Shown here: piece after piece, positions 17,865-25,665 of the stretch
Numbering within the stretch: the first letter of the stretch is position 1
Layout of the letters: each line of letters begins with the position of its first letter
DNA from: CAVPDA01 sp963702495
GTDB lineage: Bacteria; Pseudomonadota; Gammaproteobacteria; Burkholderiales; Rhodocyclaceae
DNA length: 64,000 nt
Assembly (NCBI GenBank): GCA_963702495.1
Contig: CAVPDA010000004.1
Coordinates: forward strand, 248,001-312,000
Direction: 5' to 3'
Program-made: the position numbers and the translations under genes
The notes under the pieces: model-generated
What the model was told of the DNA's origin: nothing
The model's input: the letters and a program-made list of their open reading frames with translations, nothing else
Databases searched by the model: none

Positions 17865-18622
17865 TCGAACGTCCATTGAGCGAACAGGAACTGCACGCCT
17901 TTGCCGACGATCGGCTGGAGCCGGGAAGTCGCCTCGACGTCGAGTCTGCCCTGGCGGAGCGCCCCGACCTGGCGCAGCAGGTCGAAGCGTGGCGCAACCA
18001 GAACCAGTTGCTGCATCGCGCCTTCGATCCGGTGCTGGACGAACCGATTCCGGCGCGGCTGATCGACGCCGCCCGGACCGGGCCTGCATCCGGCGTCTGG
18101 CGGCTCGCCGCCGTGGTAGCCTGGCTCGGGCTCGGTGGTGTGATCGGTTTCTTTGTGCGCGGCCATTACCCGCCGCAGCAGGCGGAACTGCATGCGTCCC
18201 TGCCGCGCCAAGCGGCCATCGCCCATGCCGTGTTCGCGGCCGAGGTACGCCACCCGGTGGAGGTCGGCGCCGATCAGGAGGCGCACCTTGCCGCCTGGCT
18301 CTCGAAGCGGCTCGGCTCACCGCTGAAGCCGCCGCAATTATCGGCGGCCGGCTTCGATCTGGTGGGCGGGCGCCTCCTTCCCGGCGATCAGGGTCCGGTC
18401 GCCCAGTTCATGTACCAGGACACGCGCGGCCAGCGGCTCACGTTGTATGTCCGTGCCGATGCCGAGGACAACCGGGAGACCGCCTTCCGCTACGCCCAGG
18501 AAGGCAAGGTGGGCGTGTTCTACTGGCTGGACGGCAAGCTCGGCTACGCCCTCTCGGGCGAACTGGCGAAGGACGACCTGCTGCGCGTCGCGACAACCGT
18601 CTACCGGCAGATCAACCCTTGA
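17861..18622 (+). CDS. Membrane-anchored anti-sigma factor
   Basis: A 253-residue single-pass protein. The cytoplasmic N-terminal ~90 residues (LSEQELHAFADDRLEPGSR and ALAERPDLAQQVEAWRNQNQ) have the typical anti-sigma layout, but no HxxxCxxC zinc motif. One transmembrane helix follows at ~90-112 (LAAVVAWLGLGGVIGFFV), then a periplasmic domain of ~140 residues that probably senses the signal. It differs from NrsF, the six-helix anti-sigma partner of the Azospira hypochlorite-responsive SigF. Translationally coupled to the sigma gene through a four-base overlap. The inducing signal is unknown; oxidised periplasmic methionine or reactive chlorine is a guess based on msrPQ next door. Confidence 0.85.
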   Translation: MIERPLSEQELHAFADDRLEPGSRLDVESALAERPDLAQQVEAWRNQNQLLHRAFDPVLDEPIPARLIDAARTGPASGVWRLAAVVAWLGLGGVIGFFVRGHYPPQQAELHASLPRQAAIAHAVFAAEVRHPVEVGADQEAHLAAWLSKRLGSPLKPPQLSAAGFDLVGGRLLPGDQGPVAQFMYQDTRGQRLTLYVRADAEDNRETAFRYAQEGKVGVFYWLDGKLGYALSGELAKDDLLRVATTVYRQINP

Positions 18623-18674
18623 ACCGGCCGACCCGGAACCAGACAGGTTTGTCCGTTCGGCATGGCCGGCGAAA

Positions 18675-18755
18675 CCCCATGTACGAACAAGGGGAGATTC
18701 CCCTGGTATATCCCCCGACAGGGGCAAGGGCGCCCGCCCCCTTGCCCATCCCCCA
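18675..18755 (-). repeat. 81-bp intergenic repeat, copy B
   Basis: Read on the minus strand this begins TGGGGGATGGGCAAGG and ends CTTGTTCGTACATGGGG. It aligns over its full 81 nt with 47943-48023 on the plus strand. Shared blocks are TGGGGGAT, GCAAGG, CGGGC, GCCCC-TGT, CGGGGGAT, AGGGG, TCTC and CTTGTTCGT. It contains several GC-rich hairpins (18691-18703; 18722-18747). It occupies most of the 257-nt gap between the anti-sigma gene and msrP, and I see no convincing gene there. Confidence 0.75.
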
Positions 18756-18879
18756 AACCTGCACCCGACCCAAGTCGTCGCCAGAGTTGCCGCGATTTCA
18801 GTTTCAAGCGACTCGGGCCGTCTGAACCTCCCCGCGCGCAAACGGTCTTCCACGGAAGACCAAGCCGCGAGGATTCCTC

Positions 18880-19821
18880 ATGCTGATCAAGCGCCCGCCC
18901 GACATCGCGCCTTCGGAAATCACGCCGCCCACCGTCTATGCGCGGCGGCGCGAATTTCTCAAGGCCTCTGCCCTGCTCGCGGCCGGCGCTGTGATCGGCG
19001 GCAGGCAGGACCGAGCCCACGCCGGCCAGCGCTTTGCCGAGCTGCGGCCGAGCCCTTATAGCGTGTCGGAGAAGCCCAACGCCTACAGGGACATCACGAG
19101 CTACAACAATTTTTCGGAGTTCGGCTTCGACAAGTCGGACCCCGCGGAGCGCGCGCCGCGCATGAAGACGCGGCCGTGGTCGGTGAGCATCGAAGGGCTG
19201 GTGCACAAACCGCGCACTCTTGCCATCGAGGACATCCTGAAGCTGGCGCCGCTGGAGGAACGCATCTACCGCCTGCGTTGCGTCGAAACCTGGTCCATGG
19301 TCATTCCGTGGGTCGGCTTTCCGTTGGCGCGACTGCTGAAACAGGTGGAACCGCTGGGGAGCGCAAGATTCGTCGCTTTCCAGACCGTCCTCGATCCGGA
19401 ATCGATGCCGATGCTGCGCCTGCCTCTGCTCGACTGGCCCTACGTCGAGGGCCTGCGCCTGGACGAGGCCATGCATCCGCTCACGCTCCTCGCCGTCGGG
19501 CTCTACGGCGAGGAACTGCCGAATCAGAACGGCGCCCCCGTCCGGCTGGTGGTGCCCTGGAAATACGGCTTCAAGAGCGCCAAGTCCCTGGTCAGAATCC
19601 GCTTCACCGACACGCAGCCGGAGACGGCCTGGCACCGGGCGCAGCCCGAGGAATACGGCTTCTATGCGAACGTGAACCCGGACGTCAGCCATCCGCGCTG
19701 GAGCCAGAGCTCGGAGCGGCGCATCGGCGATTTCTTCAAGCGCAAGACGCTGCCCTTCAATGGCTACGCGGAACAGGTCGCGCCGCTCTATGCCGGAATG
19801 GACCTCGGCAAGTACTATTGA
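18880..19821 (+). CDS. msrP: Periplasmic methionine sulfoxide reductase, molybdenum subunit MsrP
   Basis: Molybdopterin enzyme that repairs methionine sulfoxide in periplasmic proteins. It has 313 residues. The twin-arginine signal (ARRREFLKASALLAAGAVIG, residues 21-40) exports the folded, cofactor-loaded protein. The molybdenum-ligating Cys is C134 in RLRCVETWSMVIPW. Further sulfite-oxidase-fold landmarks are NQNGAPVRLVVPWKYGFKS and the C-terminal NFxGYxxxVAxLY-type end. Electrons come from the quinone pool through MsrQ, encoded 55 nt downstream. A GAGG seven bases before the ATG supports the start. Probably a target of the ECF sigma factor upstream. Confidence 0.96.
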   Translation: MLIKRPPDIAPSEITPPTVYARRREFLKASALLAAGAVIGGRQDRAHAGQRFAELRPSPYSVSEKPNAYRDITSYNNFSEFGFDKSDPAERAPRMKTRPWSVSIEGLVHKPRTLAIEDILKLAPLEERIYRLRCVETWSMVIPWVGFPLARLLKQVEPLGSARFVAFQTVLDPESMPMLRLPLLDWPYVEGLRLDEAMHPLTLLAVGLYGEELPNQNGAPVRLVVPWKYGFKSAKSLVRIRFTDTQPETAWHRAQPEEYGFYANVNPDVSHPRWSQSSERRIGDFFKRKTLPFNGYAEQVAPLYAGMDLGKYY

Positions 19822-19876
19822 CCGCTTGGCGGGGTCCTCCCGCCCCTCCAACCCGGCGGCACCGCAAATCTCCAAC

Positions 19877-20569
19877 ATGAGTCTGTCAAACCCCGCCCCA
19901 GGCCAGATCGAGAGGATCCGCGCCGTGCTGTTCTTCCTGTGCCTGCTGCCGCTGGCACGGCTGTTTCACGGTGCGCTCGAGAATCAGCTCGGCGCCAACC
20001 CCATCGAGTTCATCCAGCGCTCCCTCGGCACCTGGACCTTCAACTTCCTGCTGGTCACGCTGGCGGTGACGCCGCTGCGCAAGGCAACCGGCTGGCACTG
20101 GCTGATCCGGCTGCGGCGCATGTTCGGGCTGTTCGCTTTCTTCTACGCCACCATGCACTTCCTCAACTGGCTGGTGCTGGACCAGTTCTTCGATTGGCGC
20201 GCCATCGTGCTCGACATCGCCAAGCGTCCCTACGTCACGGTCGGCTTCACCGCCTTCCTGCTCATGCTGCCGCTCGCCGCCACTTCCAGCAACGCCATGG
20301 TCAAGCGCCTCGGCGGCAGGCGCTGGCAGAACCTGCACGGCACCATATATGCCATAGCGATTCTGGGCACGGTGCATTACTGGTGGTTGGTGAAGAAGGA
20401 CATCACCCTGCCGCTGGTCTATACGGCATTGGTGGCGCTGCTGCTGGGTCTGCGTGCGCTGTGGCGCCAGCGGGAGCGTCAGCGGCAGGCGGGCGGCGCC
20501 TACGGACTCGCCGGGCAGTTGCCCCGGCCGCAGGTCAGCGTCGTCAAGTTCATGCCGCGCAAGAAGTGA
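19877..20569 (+). CDS. msrQ: Haem b membrane subunit MsrQ of the methionine sulfoxide reductase system
   Basis: Inner-membrane protein that transfers electrons from quinols to MsrP. It has 230 residues from the ATG at 19877. Six hydrophobic helices are visible, and candidate haem-ligand histidines lie in AFFYATMHFLNWL, WQNLHGTIYA and GTVHYWWLVK. Family motifs LGTWTFNFLLVTLAVTPLR and KRPYVTVGFTAFLLMLPLA-type sequence are intact. An in-frame start at 19760 would read back into msrP and is rejected. Together with msrP it forms the complete MsrPQ pair. Confidence 0.95.
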   Translation: MSLSNPAPGQIERIRAVLFFLCLLPLARLFHGALENQLGANPIEFIQRSLGTWTFNFLLVTLAVTPLRKATGWHWLIRLRRMFGLFAFFYATMHFLNWLVLDQFFDWRAIVLDIAKRPYVTVGFTAFLLMLPLAATSSNAMVKRLGGRRWQNLHGTIYAIAILGTVHYWWLVKKDITLPLVYTALVALLLGLRALWRQRERQRQAGGAYGLAGQLPRPQVSVVKFMPRKK

Positions 20570-20599
20570 GCAGGCAGTCGCACACCTGCGCCAACACTT

Positions 20600-20905
20600 T
20601 CAGCGATTGACGTATACCAGACCCGGTTCCAGGTAGAGTTCGCGTCGGCGCATCACGGCCTTGTAGGCGGGGACGGCCACCCGGTCGAAGTCATAGCGGA
20701 TGCCCTTGAAGACGACGCTGCCGTAGATGTCGGCGTCGCGATAGCGGCCGATCACTTCGGCCACGCTGTCGAGGGCCGTCATGCTGCGCACCACGATGCC
20801 GACCTTGTGCCAATAGCTGCCATCGCTGATCTCCCGCCACTCGGTGATCAGCCGCCACACGGGGATCACCACCGCAGCAAGCGCAAGCAAACTGAGAAAA
20901 TCCAT
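20600..20905 (-). CDS. Hypothetical protein with one N-terminal membrane helix
   Basis: A 101-residue protein that I do not recognise. Residues ~3-20 (FLSLLALAAVVIPVWRL) form a likely membrane anchor. The rest is a small mixed alpha/beta-looking soluble part containing SYWHKVGIVVRSMTALDSVA and a Tyr-rich stretch (YGSVVFKGIRYDFDRV, ELYLEPGLVYVN). An AGGA eight bases upstream of the ATG supports translation. It is convergent with msrQ and lies downstream of bioC and the 53-residue gene on the same strand. No domain could be assigned. Confidence 0.6.
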   Translation of the reverse strand: MDFLSLLALAAVVIPVWRLITEWREISDGSYWHKVGIVVRSMTALDSVAEVIGRYRDADIYGSVVFKGIRYDFDRVAVPAYKAVMRRRELYLEPGLVYVNR

Positions 20906-20993
20906 GATCGCGTCCTCCCAGGCTCCGATAACGTTGACTCGCCTGGAGTTTTTGAGGTTCCCGCGCGACGCAGGGGGAACTCCCGCGCAGCCG

Positions 20994-21155
20994 CTATTGC
21001 TGCTTCAGCCGGCGCAGCAACTCCTGTTTCTGGCGTGCCCGCCTGGCGCGCTTGTCGGTGCGCTGATGCGCTCCACCCTTGGCCAGCAGCGGGTCCAGCG
21101 CCAGCGGATTGCGCGGCTTGAGCGCGGCACGTGAAACGCGCTTCGCCCGTTTCAT
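20994..21155 (-). CDS. Small basic protein translationally coupled to bioC
   Basis: A 53-residue, very basic protein (MKRAKRVSRAALKPRNPLAL at the start, RRARQKQELLRRLKQQ at the end) with more than a third Lys/Arg and no Cys. Its ATG overlaps the bioC stop as ATGA, the usual sign of translational coupling, and there is no other gene here. The composition suggests nucleic-acid or ribosome contact, but that is inference from charge only; I do not recognise the family. Confidence 0.6.
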   Translation of the reverse strand: MKRAKRVSRAALKPRNPLALDPLLAKGGAHQRTDKRARRARQKQELLRRLKQQ

Positions 21156-22051
21156 GGCCTGCCGAGGCCGCGTCCGCGCCCGGGGTCGAAGCGCACGATC
21201 GCGCGCCCGTCTTCGCTGAGGCGCGGCTGTGGCTTCCACGCATGGCCGTAGATCACCTCGAACGTCGCCGGCAGCCGGCCGTCGCGCCTGAGCTGTTCGT
21301 AGGCCTCGCGCACGCCCTGCCACAGTGCGCGGCCGGTCAGGCCGCGGCGGCGCTGGGCAGCCCGATTAGCGGCGCCGGTGCGGCGCAGATCCCCCACCAG
21401 GGCGTTCAGATCCGCGTAGGTGAGGGTGATCGTTTCCATGTCCATCACCGGGTCGGCGAATCCGCACGCCACCAACAGGTCGCCCACATCGTGCATGTCG
21501 TCGAAGCGATGCACATGGGGGACCGGATCGCGGGCGAAGGCCTGGCGCAGCTCCTTCAGGGTATCCGGGCCGAGGGTGGAGAACATGAGCAGCCCGCCGA
21601 CTTCCAGCACCCGTTGAATCTCGCGCAGCGACGGGCCCGCGTCGTCGAGCCATTGCAGCATCTGATTGGACCAGACCAGTGCGATGCTGCCCGACCGCAG
21701 CGGCAATGCCGAGGCTTCGGCGCACACCAACTGCGGCATGCCCCGGCCGAGCAGGGGCAGCAGCCGCTTCAGGCGCGGCACGCGCTCCCGCGCCTGGCGC
21801 AACATGACTGGCGACCAGTCGCAGCCTATGCGCTGGGCCTGCGGGTAGGCCTGCGCCAACAGCGCGAAATCGGCGCCGGTGCCGCAGCCGAGGTCGAGCA
21901 CGCGCGCCGGCGCAAGCTTCACATACTGCAGTCGTTCGGCCATGCGGGACGCCACCTCGCGCTGCAGCACCGCCCCGGCGTCATACGTGTGGGCAGCACG
22001 GTCGAAGGCGCGCCGCGCCGCCTGCCGCTCCAGCGAGTAGCGTTGGCTCAT
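21152..22051 (-). CDS. bioC: Malonyl-[ACP] O-methyltransferase BioC
   Basis: SAM-dependent methyltransferase that caps malonyl-ACP as a methyl ester so that the fatty-acid machinery can build the pimeloyl precursor of biotin. It has 299 residues, slightly longer than E. coli (251). Motif I is VLDLGCGTGADFALL (~52-66). The post-I region RIGCDWSPVMLRQAR and the segment LVWSNQMLQWLDD plus LMFSTLGPDTLKELRQAF are characteristic of BioC. The C-terminal ~40 residues are less conserved. Divergent from comF. In many betaproteobacteria bioC and comF sit side by side like this. Confidence 0.93.
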   Translation of the reverse strand: MSQRYSLERQAARRAFDRAAHTYDAGAVLQREVASRMAERLQYVKLAPARVLDLGCGTGADFALLAQAYPQAQRIGCDWSPVMLRQARERVPRLKRLLPLLGRGMPQLVCAEASALPLRSGSIALVWSNQMLQWLDDAGPSLREIQRVLEVGGLLMFSTLGPDTLKELRQAFARDPVPHVHRFDDMHDVGDLLVACGFADPVMDMETITLTYADLNALVGDLRRTGAANRAAQRRRGLTGRALWQGVREAYEQLRRDGRLPATFEVIYGHAWKPQPRLSEDGRAIVRFDPGRGRGLGRP

Positions 22052-22134
22052 GACTCAAACGGGCGCGCAGACCGGACCGCAGCGGTATGTCGCATAATTG
22101 GCCCTTCGTTTTCCGGGACCGCGCATCTTCCGCA

Positions 22135-22851
22135 ATGCCCCGCACCGTGTCAATTCTCCACCGCCTTGGGGCACCGCTGGTCCGCGCTGCCGCGGATGCC
22201 GGCCTGCCCCAGGACTGCCTGCTCTGCGGCGCGCCTGCCGCATCGTCCCTGATCTGCACAGCATGCAACGCGCAGTTGCCGCGCCTGCCCGCCGCACTGT
22301 GCCCGGTATGCGCCTCGCCGAGTCCGGGCAGCGCGGTCTGCGGCGCCTGCCTGAAAACGCCGCCGCACTACGATGCGACGCTCGCGTCGTTCGCCTACGA
22401 ATTCCCGCTGGACCGGGTGATACAGGCGCTGAAATACGGCGCCGAACTGGCGGCCATTCCCTTCCTGGCCGACGCTCTGGCGCAATGCCCGCACGTCGAT
22501 GCCGACCTCGTGGTGCCCTTGCCGCTGCACCCCGCACGCTTGCGGACACGGGGCTTCAACCAGGCGCTGGAAATCGCCCGGCGTTTCGCGGCGCGCCTCG
22601 ATCTCCCTCTCGCGGCCGCGATCTGCGAGCGCACCCACGACTCCGCTCCGCAGGCCAGCCTGCCGTGGGGCGAGCGCCAGCGCAATGTGCGCGGCGCCTT
22701 CCTCTGCCGTATCGATCTGAGCGGAAAGCGCGTCGTGGCGGTGGACGATGTCATGACCACCGGCGCGACGCTGAACGAGTTCGCGCGCACGCTCAAGCAC
22801 GCCGGCGCCGCCCACGTCACCAACCTGGTGGTGGCGCGCACCCTGCGCTGA
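22135..22851 (+). CDS. ComF family protein (phosphoribosyltransferase fold)
   Basis: A 238-residue ComF-type protein linked in naturally competent bacteria to DNA uptake; the exact reaction is not settled. The N-terminal zinc ribbons are CLLCGAP, CTACNAQ, CPVCASP and CGACLKT. The C-terminal PRTase domain has the PRPP-binding loop VVAVDDVMTTGATLNE near residues 198-213 and the segment RTRGFNQALEIAR. I prefer the ATG at 22135 to the one at 22087, because a CATAAT box at 22092-22097 could be its -10 element and the family N-terminus begins close to the first zinc ribbon. Divergent from bioC. Confidence 0.9.
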   Translation: MPRTVSILHRLGAPLVRAAADAGLPQDCLLCGAPAASSLICTACNAQLPRLPAALCPVCASPSPGSAVCGACLKTPPHYDATLASFAYEFPLDRVIQALKYGAELAAIPFLADALAQCPHVDADLVVPLPLHPARLRTRGFNQALEIARRFAARLDLPLAAAICERTHDSAPQASLPWGERQRNVRGAFLCRIDLSGKRVVAVDDVMTTGATLNEFARTLKHAGAAHVTNLVVARTLR

Positions 22852-22891
22852 CTGCAGGCTTCCCGCCTTCCATCTCGGCCAAACCAGAATC

Positions 22892-23356
22892 ATGTTCCAC
22901 ATCATCCTCTATCAGCCGGAGATTCCACCCAACACCGGCAACATCATGCGCCTGGCCGCCAACGCCGGCGCCACCTTGCATCTGATCAAACCGTTCGGGT
23001 TCCACTTGAACGACCGGGCCATGGCAAGGGCCGGGATGGACTATGGGGAGGGGATCGACTTGCGCATTCACGAGCGGTGGGACGATTGCGCCGAGAGTCT
23101 CGATGGGTCGCGGGTGTTCGCCCTGAGCACGCGCGCGACGCGGCGCCACGACGATCCCGCCTATCGGCCCGGAGACGCCTTTGTGTTCGGTCCGGAAACG
23201 CGGGGACTGCCGCAGGCGCTGCTGGATCGGTGGCCACCCGACCGCCGCCTGCGCATCCCGATGCGGCCCGCCAACCGCAGCCTCAATCTGGCCAATGCCG
23301 TGGCGGTGGTGATCTACGAAGCGTGGCGGCAGTGCGGTTTCGCCGCGGGCGAGTGA
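22892..23356 (+). CDS. trmL: tRNA (cytidine(34)-2'-O)-methyltransferase TrmL
   Basis: SPOUT-class methyltransferase that 2'-O-methylates the wobble base of leucine tRNAs. It has 154 residues, as in the family. The N-terminal MFHIILYQPEIPPNTGNIMR, the middle segment HLIKPFGFHLND, and the SAM-binding trefoil-knot elements FVFGPETRGLP and IPMRPANRSLNLANAVAVV are intact. Its stop lies inside an 18-bp palindrome shared with the convergent gpsA, leaving four bases between the two stop codons. Confidence 0.95.
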   Translation: MFHIILYQPEIPPNTGNIMRLAANAGATLHLIKPFGFHLNDRAMARAGMDYGEGIDLRIHERWDDCAESLDGSRVFALSTRATRRHDDPAYRPGDAFVFGPETRGLPQALLDRWPPDRRLRIPMRPANRSLNLANAVAVVIYEAWRQCGFAAGE

Positions 23357-23367
23357 CCGGTCACTCG
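23350..23367. repeat. 18-bp perfect palindrome holding both trmL and gpsA stop codons
   Basis: The 18-nt sequence CGAGTGACCGGTCACTCG is identical on both strands and has no spacer. The trmL stop (TGA at 23354-23356) and the gpsA stop (TGA on the minus strand, 23361-23363) sit symmetrically in it. It may act as a protein-binding site or a cruciform; the U-run of an intrinsic terminator is absent on both sides. Confidence 0.7.
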
Positions 23368-24344
23368 ACCTTGGGATCGCGCGACAGCAGCTGTTCCACC
23401 GCCAGCTTGGCCGGCAGGCCATCGAACAGGATGCCCTTCACCGCGTGGGTGATGGGCATGTCGATGTGCAACTCATCGGCGAGTCGCGCCACTTCGCGCG
23501 CCGTGCTGACGCCTTCGGCGGTCTGACCGAGTTCCTTCAGGATCGCGTCCAACGACTTGCCCGCCGCGAGTCCCAGCCCGACGCGGCGGTTGCGGGACAG
23601 ATCGCCGGTACAGGTGAGGATGAGATCGCCCATCCCCGCCAGGCCCATGAACGTATGCTGCCGGCCGCCCAGCGCCGCGCCGAGCCGCGCAATTTCGGCC
23701 AGTCCGCGGGTAATCAGTGCGGCGCGGGCATTGAGCCCGAAGCCCATGCCGTCGGAAATGCCGGAAGCGATGGCAAGGACGTTCTTGACGGCGCCGCCGA
23801 TCTCCACGCCGACCACGTCGTCGCTGGCATAGAGTCGGAGGCGATGAGTGTTGAGAGCGGCCACGGTGCGCCGGGCGAATTCGAGATCGCTCGATGCCAG
23901 GGTCACCGCGGTCGGCAACCCCTTCGCCACCTCTTCGGCGAAGCTCGGACCGGACAGCGCCGCCCGGGGGACGATATCCGGCAGGACAGCGTTGACCACT
24001 TGATGGGGGAACTTGCCGCTTTCCGCTTCCAGGCCCTTGCACGCCCACACCACCGGCGCCCCCGTGCCGTGCTGAGCCAGCAGGCGCAGGGTCGGCCGCA
24101 GACCCGACACCGGAGTGACCACGAGGGCCAGTTCCGCATCCCGCACCGCCGCCGCGAAGTCGCTTTCGATGCGCAGCGCCGGGGGAAGCGCGTGTCCGGG
24201 AAGGTAGCGGCGATTCTCCCGCGCGGCGCGCAGAGCGTCCGCCCCGCCGGCCTCCCAGACCCAAAGTGCGACCTCATGGGTCCGAACGAAGGTGAGGGCC
24301 AGCGCCGTGCCCCATGCACCGGCACCCAGGATGGCAATTCTCAT
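23361..24344 (-). CDS. gpsA: Glycerol-3-phosphate dehydrogenase [NAD(P)+]
   Basis: Makes sn-glycerol 3-phosphate from dihydroxyacetone phosphate for phospholipid synthesis. It has 327 residues. The Rossmann motif is ILGAGAWGTALAL at the N-terminus. The substrate-binding region includes the segment AACKGLEAE-type sequence (here VWACKGLEAESGKF), ALSGPSFAEEVAKGLPTAVT, the catalytic Lys in GGAVKNVLAIASGISDG, and GLAGMGDLILTCTGDLSRN. Last gene of the leftward arsR-rhodanese-grxC-secB-SH3-gpsA group; the grxC-secB-gpsA order is the same in E. coli. Confidence 0.96.
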   Translation of the reverse strand: MRIAILGAGAWGTALALTFVRTHEVALWVWEAGGADALRAARENRRYLPGHALPPALRIESDFAAAVRDAELALVVTPVSGLRPTLRLLAQHGTGAPVVWACKGLEAESGKFPHQVVNAVLPDIVPRAALSGPSFAEEVAKGLPTAVTLASSDLEFARRTVAALNTHRLRLYASDDVVGVEIGGAVKNVLAIASGISDGMGFGLNARAALITRGLAEIARLGAALGGRQHTFMGLAGMGDLILTCTGDLSRNRRVGLGLAAGKSLDAILKELGQTAEGVSTAREVARLADELHIDMPITHAVKGILFDGLPAKLAVEQLLSRDPKVE

Positions 24345-24412
24345 GGTGGCTTCGAGTCCGGAGATTCGGCTGGGGCTTGCAGTCCTGCGTCGGGATCAGC
24401 GGCGCGCGGCCG

Positions 24413-24862
24413 TCACAGCCCCCACACCTGGGTCACGCGTACAAAACCGGTCTGGCCGTCCCGGTGCTTGACCTTGGCCCAGCCGGGCGGTGCCGCCTCG
24501 ACCAGTTCCAGCACCACGTCCTTGTCGCATTCGAACGCCAGCGGCGCACCCTCCTCAGCCTGGCGGCGCACTTCCCCCTTGGCAGCGGAGACGATGAGCA
24601 TGCGCTTGTCGGAGAGTTGGCGCCGCTCGATCCAGGCGATGTCGCCGTAAGCGTCGCGCACCTTGATCCAGCCTTCGACGCTTACGACCACTTCCACCGG
24701 CGTGTACCGCGCGATGGCGTACAAGCGCTTCGCCTGCTTCGATGGCGCGTCATAGAGAACCGCGGGTTCGGCGACGGAGCGGAATTCCAGCGCCCACGCA
24801 GCGGCGGGCAAGGCCAGCGCCGCCGCCACGGCGCCGATACGGAGCAAGCTGCCGCGCCGCAC
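24413..24862 (-). CDS. Exported bacterial SH3-domain protein
   Basis: A 149-residue precursor with a signal peptide (residues 1-24, LRIGAVAAALALPAAAWA) and two SH3b-like repeats. The first, ~27-85, contains VLYDAPSKQAKRLYAIARYT and EGWIKVRDAYGDIAWIERRQ. The second, ~95-149, contains GWAKVKHRDGQTGFVRVTQV. SH3b repeats commonly bind peptidoglycan or organise cell-wall proteins; the role here is not known. It lies between secB and gpsA on the same strand, nine bases after the secB stop, so it is very likely part of that operon. E. coli has no counterpart at this position. Confidence 0.85.
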   Translation of the reverse strand: MRRGSLLRIGAVAAALALPAAAWALEFRSVAEPAVLYDAPSKQAKRLYAIARYTPVEVVVSVEGWIKVRDAYGDIAWIERRQLSDKRMLIVSAAKGEVRRQAEEGAPLAFECDKDVVLELVEAAPPGWAKVKHRDGQTGFVRVTQVWGL

Positions 24863-24870
24863 GCCGCCCC

Positions 24871-25329
24871 CTACTGGATCGGCACTTCCTGCGGGCGCTG
24901 CTGCTGTTGCATGCGCTGCTGGTAGATCGCCTCGAAGTTGACCGGCGCCAGTATCACCGGCGGGAACCCGGCCCGCGTCACCGCATCGGAAATGGTTTCG
25001 CGGGCGTAGGGGAAGAGGATGTTGGGACAGGCGATGGCAAGGATGGGCTCGATGTCCTGCTGCGCCACGTTGCGCACCTGGAAGATGCCGGCCTGGCCGG
25101 CCTCGATGAGAAACATGGTCTTGTCGCCGATCTTGGCCGTCACCGTCACCGTCAGAGTGACGTGATACATGCCTTCCGACAGGACGCCGCCGTCGGTATG
25201 CAACTGCACCGATACTTCGGGCTGGCTGCGCTCGAGAAAAACCTGGGGCGCATTGGGGATTTCCAGGGACAGATCCTTGACGTAGATCTTCTCGATGGCG
25301 AAAACGGGCTGCTCTTGGCTGGATGTCAT
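24871..25329 (-). CDS. secB: Protein-export chaperone SecB
   Basis: Tetrameric cytoplasmic chaperone that holds preproteins unfolded and hands them to SecA. It has 152 residues (E. coli 155). Conserved features include FAIEKIYVKDLSLEIPNAPQ, the segment TVTVTAKIGDKTMFLIEAGQ, AGIFQVRNV, and the hallmark LFPYARETISDAVTRAGFPP followed by LAPVNFEAIY. Lies between grxC and the SH3 gene. Confidence 0.97.
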   Translation of the reverse strand: MTSSQEQPVFAIEKIYVKDLSLEIPNAPQVFLERSQPEVSVQLHTDGGVLSEGMYHVTLTVTVTAKIGDKTMFLIEAGQAGIFQVRNVAQQDIEPILAIACPNILFPYARETISDAVTRAGFPPVILAPVNFEAIYQQRMQQQQRPQEVPIQ

Positions 25330-25394
25330 GGTCGATCGATCGATAGAGTTGTTGGGGAAAGCCCGGCCGCCCCGACGGCCGCGCCAGCGCGAGC

Positions 25395-25655
25395 TCAGAC
25401 GCCCGATAGCAAGGGGTCGAGCCGGCCTTCGCGGTCCAGCGCAGCCAGGTCGTCGAATCCGCCGACGTGGAAGTCGCCGATGTAGATCTGCGGGACGGTG
25501 CGCCGGCCGGTCTTATGCATCATCTCGATGCGGCGCTCGGGTTCCAGGTCGACGCGGATCTTTTCGATCACCGTCGCGCCCTTCTTGTGCAGCAACTGCT
25601 CAGCCCGAACACAGTAGGGGCAGATGGCGGTGCAGTACATGCTGATCTTGGGCAT
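25395..25655 (-). CDS. grxC: Glutaredoxin 3 (GrxC)
   Basis: Small dithiol glutaredoxin of 86 residues with the active site CPYC near residues 12-15 (YCTAICPYCVRAEQLLHKKG). The glutathione-binding TVPQIYIG and the GGFDDLAALDREGRL end are intact. Reduces protein disulfides and glutathionylated proteins using GSH. Upstream is a rhodanese gene and downstream is secB, the same order as yibN-grxC-secB in E. coli. Confidence 0.96.
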   Translation of the reverse strand: MPKISMYCTAICPYCVRAEQLLHKKGATVIEKIRVDLEPERRIEMMHKTGRRTVPQIYIGDFHVGGFDDLAALDREGRLDPLLSGV

Positions 25656-25665
25656 CGATTCCGGT

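Noticed and set aside
18662..18886. Small plus-strand ORF (74 codons) between the anti-sigma gene and msrP, considered as a Met-rich MrpX-like peptide
   Set aside because: It has almost no Met, lies across the 81-bp repeat and overlaps the msrP start; not a scavenger peptide.
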